Below the pieces are notes generated by a model. It was not told the DNA's origin. It ran no database searches and worked only from the letters and a program-made list of their open reading frames with translations. From Candidatus Aminicenantota bacterium (GTDB taxonomy: Bacteria; Acidobacteriota; Aminicenantia; Aminicenantales; Aminicenantaceae), in contig JAGLRY010000230.1 of assembly GCA_023135995.1 (NCBI GenBank), forward strand, positions 1 through 17,540: a stretch of 17,540 nucleotides of DNA, written 5' to 3'. The position numbers and the translations under genes were made by a program. The first letter of the stretch is position 1, and each line of letters begins with the position of its first letter. Of this stretch, positions 15,832 to 17,540 are shown one piece after another.

Positions 15832-15895
15832 GAATAATCCAACCTAAACCTGGGTGATTCACAAAAACAGTCGATATTTCTTACGAATAATCCAA
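15832..15895 (-). repeat. Direct repeat pair in the gcvT leader, related to the element at 8170-8393
   Basis: On the minus strand TTGGATTATTC occurs twice (15895-15885 and 15842-15832), 53 bases apart. The flank ATTATTCACGAG is also present on the minus strand at 8389-8378, inside the terminal inverted repeat of the MITE-like element, and TTAGGTTGG is shared with 8291-8299. This suggests a fragment of the same repeat family. No glycine riboswitch signature was recognised in this 193-nt gap. Confidence 0.4.
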
Positions 15896-15947
15896 AATAT
15901 TTAACTACCACATAATCTCTATCAATGCAACATAAATTCCGATAGTG

Positions 15948-15975
15948 TTGTTCCAAAAACAAAATTTGTTATAAT
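15948..15975 (+). promoter_or_regulatory. Extended -10 promoter for argS
   Basis: TATAAT at 15970-15975 is preceded by TG one base before (TGTTATAAT), a perfect extended -10. A poor -35 (TTGTTC, 15948-15953, spacer 16) is upstream. Transcription would start near 15982, only about 6 nt before the argS ATG, giving an almost leaderless mRNA. Confidence 0.6.
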
Positions 15976-15987
15976 GAGAGACCTGAA

Positions 15988-17540
15988 ATGATCAAATTTA
16001 AAGCGGACTTAAAGGAAAATATCCATAAAAAAATCGGTGAGAAGTATCCCATAGACCAGTCTGAGTTGGATATCGATACCACTCCCAGTATAAAAATGGG
16101 AGACCTGGCACTGGCCTTCCCTTTCCAGCTTGCAAAGAAACTCAACCGCAATCCCAGAGAAATTGCCCAAGAGATCCTGCCTCTCCTCTCCCCTCTCGAG
16201 GGCGTTGAAAAAGCTGAAGTCGCTGGAGCCGGTTTTATCAACCTGTATCTGAAAAAACCAGAATTCTTCCTCCAGAGACTTCGGCAAGTTGGTCGATCGG
16301 ACCTGGTTCCTGAAGAAAAAAAGATCATCATCGAGCACACCAATATCAATCCCAACAAAACCGCCCATATCGGACATCTGCGTAATGCCTGCCTGGGAGA
16401 TACGCTCGGTCGGTGCTTAATACACAAAGGTGAGAACGTTGAGATCCAAAACTATATCGACGACACTGGAGTCCAAGTTGTGGATGTGGTCTTCGGATTT
16501 ATGGACCTTGAGAAAAAAAACCTGGAGGATCTCACACATCTCGAGGGAAAATTCGATTACTACTGCTGGGACCTCTACGCCCGGGTATCCACATATTTCG
16601 AAAAGCACCCTGAGACGCAGAAAAGACGGTCTGAGATCCTGAAGAAGATCGAAGAGGGTCAGGCCCCGGAAATTCAAATGGCAGATCACATCTCCCGAAG
16701 GATCATCAGAGCCCACCTCAGCACAATGAAAAGGCTCGATATCAGTTACGACCTCCTGCCCTGTGAGAGCAGCATACTGGCCTTAAAATTTTGGGACAGA
16801 GCTTTTGACCTATTGAAAGAGAAAAAAGCGATAGAATTCATGGATGAGGGAGTGAATAAAGGCTGCTGGGTGATGAGGCTCGAAGAGGAAGCAGACCGGG
16901 AGAAAGTCATCGTCCGGTCCGACCAGACAGTTACCTACGTGGGCAAGGATATCGCATACCAGCTCTGGAAATTCGGTCTTCTGGACAAAGATTTTTACTA
17001 TGAACCCTTCATCGAAGACGGTGATAAGATCATATGGATCACAACGTCCAAGCCCAGCAATGATACGCCAGAATTTGGGAAAGGAACCCTTGTCTATAAC
17101 GTGATCGACACCCGTCAATCCTATCTGCAGCAGGTAGTAGTCCAGGGGCTCAAATCCTTGCAGTTTTTTAAGCAGGCAGAAAAATCCATCCATTTTTCCT
17201 ACGAAATGGTGGCCCTGTCCCCGAATAGCTTGAAAGAATTGGATGTGATTGTCTCTAAGGAAGATCAGGACAAGGATTTTCTCGAAGTCTCAGGGAGAAA
17301 GGGATTGGGAGTCAAAGCCGATGATCTGCTCGACCGGCTGGAGGAAAAGGCCCTCCATGAGGTAAACAAGAGGAATCCGGATCTTTCTCAAGATCAAAAG
17401 CTCGATATCGCCCACCAGATCGCCATCGGTGCTTTGAGGTATTTCATGCTCAAATACGCACGGAACTCTCTCCTCATCTTCGATTTCAAGGATGCATTGA
17501 GCTTTGAAGGGGAAACCGGACCTTATCTTCAGTACACGTG
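15988..17540 (+). CDS. argS: Arginine--tRNA ligase, 3' end cut by window edge
   Basis: This class I synthetase charges tRNA-Arg. From the ATG at 15988 the frame is open for 517 codons to the window end with no stop. The N-terminal additional domain (about 1-100) is followed by NPNKTAHIGHLRNACLGDTLGR, with the HIGH signature at 127-130, then SYDLLPCESSILALKFW. The KMSKS-like region reads SGRKGLGVKADDL (about 436-448) and FEGETGPYLQYT (506-517) is at the edge. The C-terminal anticodon domain is outside the window. The distance between HIGH and the PYLQY block is longer than in E. coli ArgRS, suggesting an insertion. It is transcribed divergently from the gcv operon. Confidence 0.95.
   Translation, partial: MIKFKADLKENIHKKIGEKYPIDQSELDIDTTPSIKMGDLALAFPFQLAKKLNRNPREIAQEILPLLSPLEGVEKAEVAGAGFINLYLKKPEFFLQRLRQVGRSDLVPEEKKIIIEHTNINPNKTAHIGHLRNACLGDTLGRCLIHKGENVEIQNYIDDTGVQVVDVVFGFMDLEKKNLEDLTHLEGKFDYYCWDLYARVSTYFEKHPETQKRRSEILKKIEEGQAPEIQMADHISRRIIRAHLSTMKRLDISYDLLPCESSILALKFWDRAFDLLKEKKAIEFMDEGVNKGCWVMRLEEEADREKVIVRSDQTVTYVGKDIAYQLWKFGLLDKDFYYEPFIEDGDKIIWITTSKPSNDTPEFGKGTLVYNVIDTRQSYLQQVVVQGLKSLQFFKQAEKSIHFSYEMVALSPNSLKELDVIVSKEDQDKDFLEVSGRKGLGVKADDLLDRLEEKALHEVNKRNPDLSQDQKLDIAHQIAIGALRYFMLKYARNSLLIFDFKDALSFEGETGPYLQYT

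Noticed and set aside
15899..15925. Promoter for gcvT on the minus strand (TTGATA with TTAAAT, spacer 15)
   Set aside because: The -10 is weak and the spacer short; several similar AT-rich matches exist in the gap, so none is reported as a feature.
15795..15962. 56-residue N-terminal extension of GcvT
   Set aside because: The start at 15794 gives the normal length and a conserved N-terminus; the extension is AT-rich intergenic sequence with repeats.
15795..15987. Glycine riboswitch upstream of gcvT
   Set aside because: It was expected from the operon content, but no recognisable tandem aptamer core was seen in the 193-nt gap. A covariance-model search would be decisive.

Overview
The window comes from an anaerobic bacterium. 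The alpha2beta2-type glycyl-tRNA synthetase (separate glyQ and glyS), Shine-Dalgarno-led operons and a PilZ protein are bacterial. The HdrA/MvhD-type redox proteins are typical of strict anaerobes. The lineage cannot be fixed from sequence alone; uncultured anaerobic phyla such as Aminicenantes or Desulfobacterota relatives would fit.

Left part (2-7491, plus strand): a tight redox operon. It starts with an hdrA cut by the window edge. Next come an mvhD/flxD-like gene, a two-[4Fe-4S] protein with an FrhB-like front half (FlxC-like), a sulfhydrogenase-beta/AsrA-like iron-sulfur protein (FlxB-like) and a PyrK-like FAD/NAD protein (FlxA-like). It ends with an iron-sulfur subunit and a flavoprotein of the fumarate reductase family. 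The order hdrA-D-C-B-A mirrors the flxABCD-hdrABC clusters known from Desulfovibrio. The new element is the fumarate-reductase-like pair at the 3' end with no membrane anchor gene. I infer a soluble complex in which NADH enters at FlxA, HdrA bifurcates electrons, and the FrdBA-like pair is an electron outlet (fumarate to succinate, possibly with ferredoxin reduction). HdrB and HdrC are not visible; they could lie upstream of the window.

Middle (7492-8421): a hairpin terminator, a good sigma-70-like promoter, a single PilZ-domain gene, and a repeat-rich non-coding stretch with 12-bp terminal inverted repeats between convergent transcription units.

Right part (8422-15794, minus strand): gcvT-gcvH-gcvPA-gcvPB-glyQ-glyS, a probable single operon joining glycine cleavage/synthesis with glycine charging of tRNA. 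The lpd gene for the L-protein is absent here. Divergently, argS (arginyl-tRNA synthetase) starts at 15988 and runs off the right edge.

Three families of small non-coding repeats recur: a heptamer array (NTTTNAC) just upstream of the frdA-like gene and of gcvH; a 26-nt palindromic element after the frdA-like gene and between gcvPA and gcvPB; and a MITE-like element near 8170-8393 with a related fragment in the gcvT leader.
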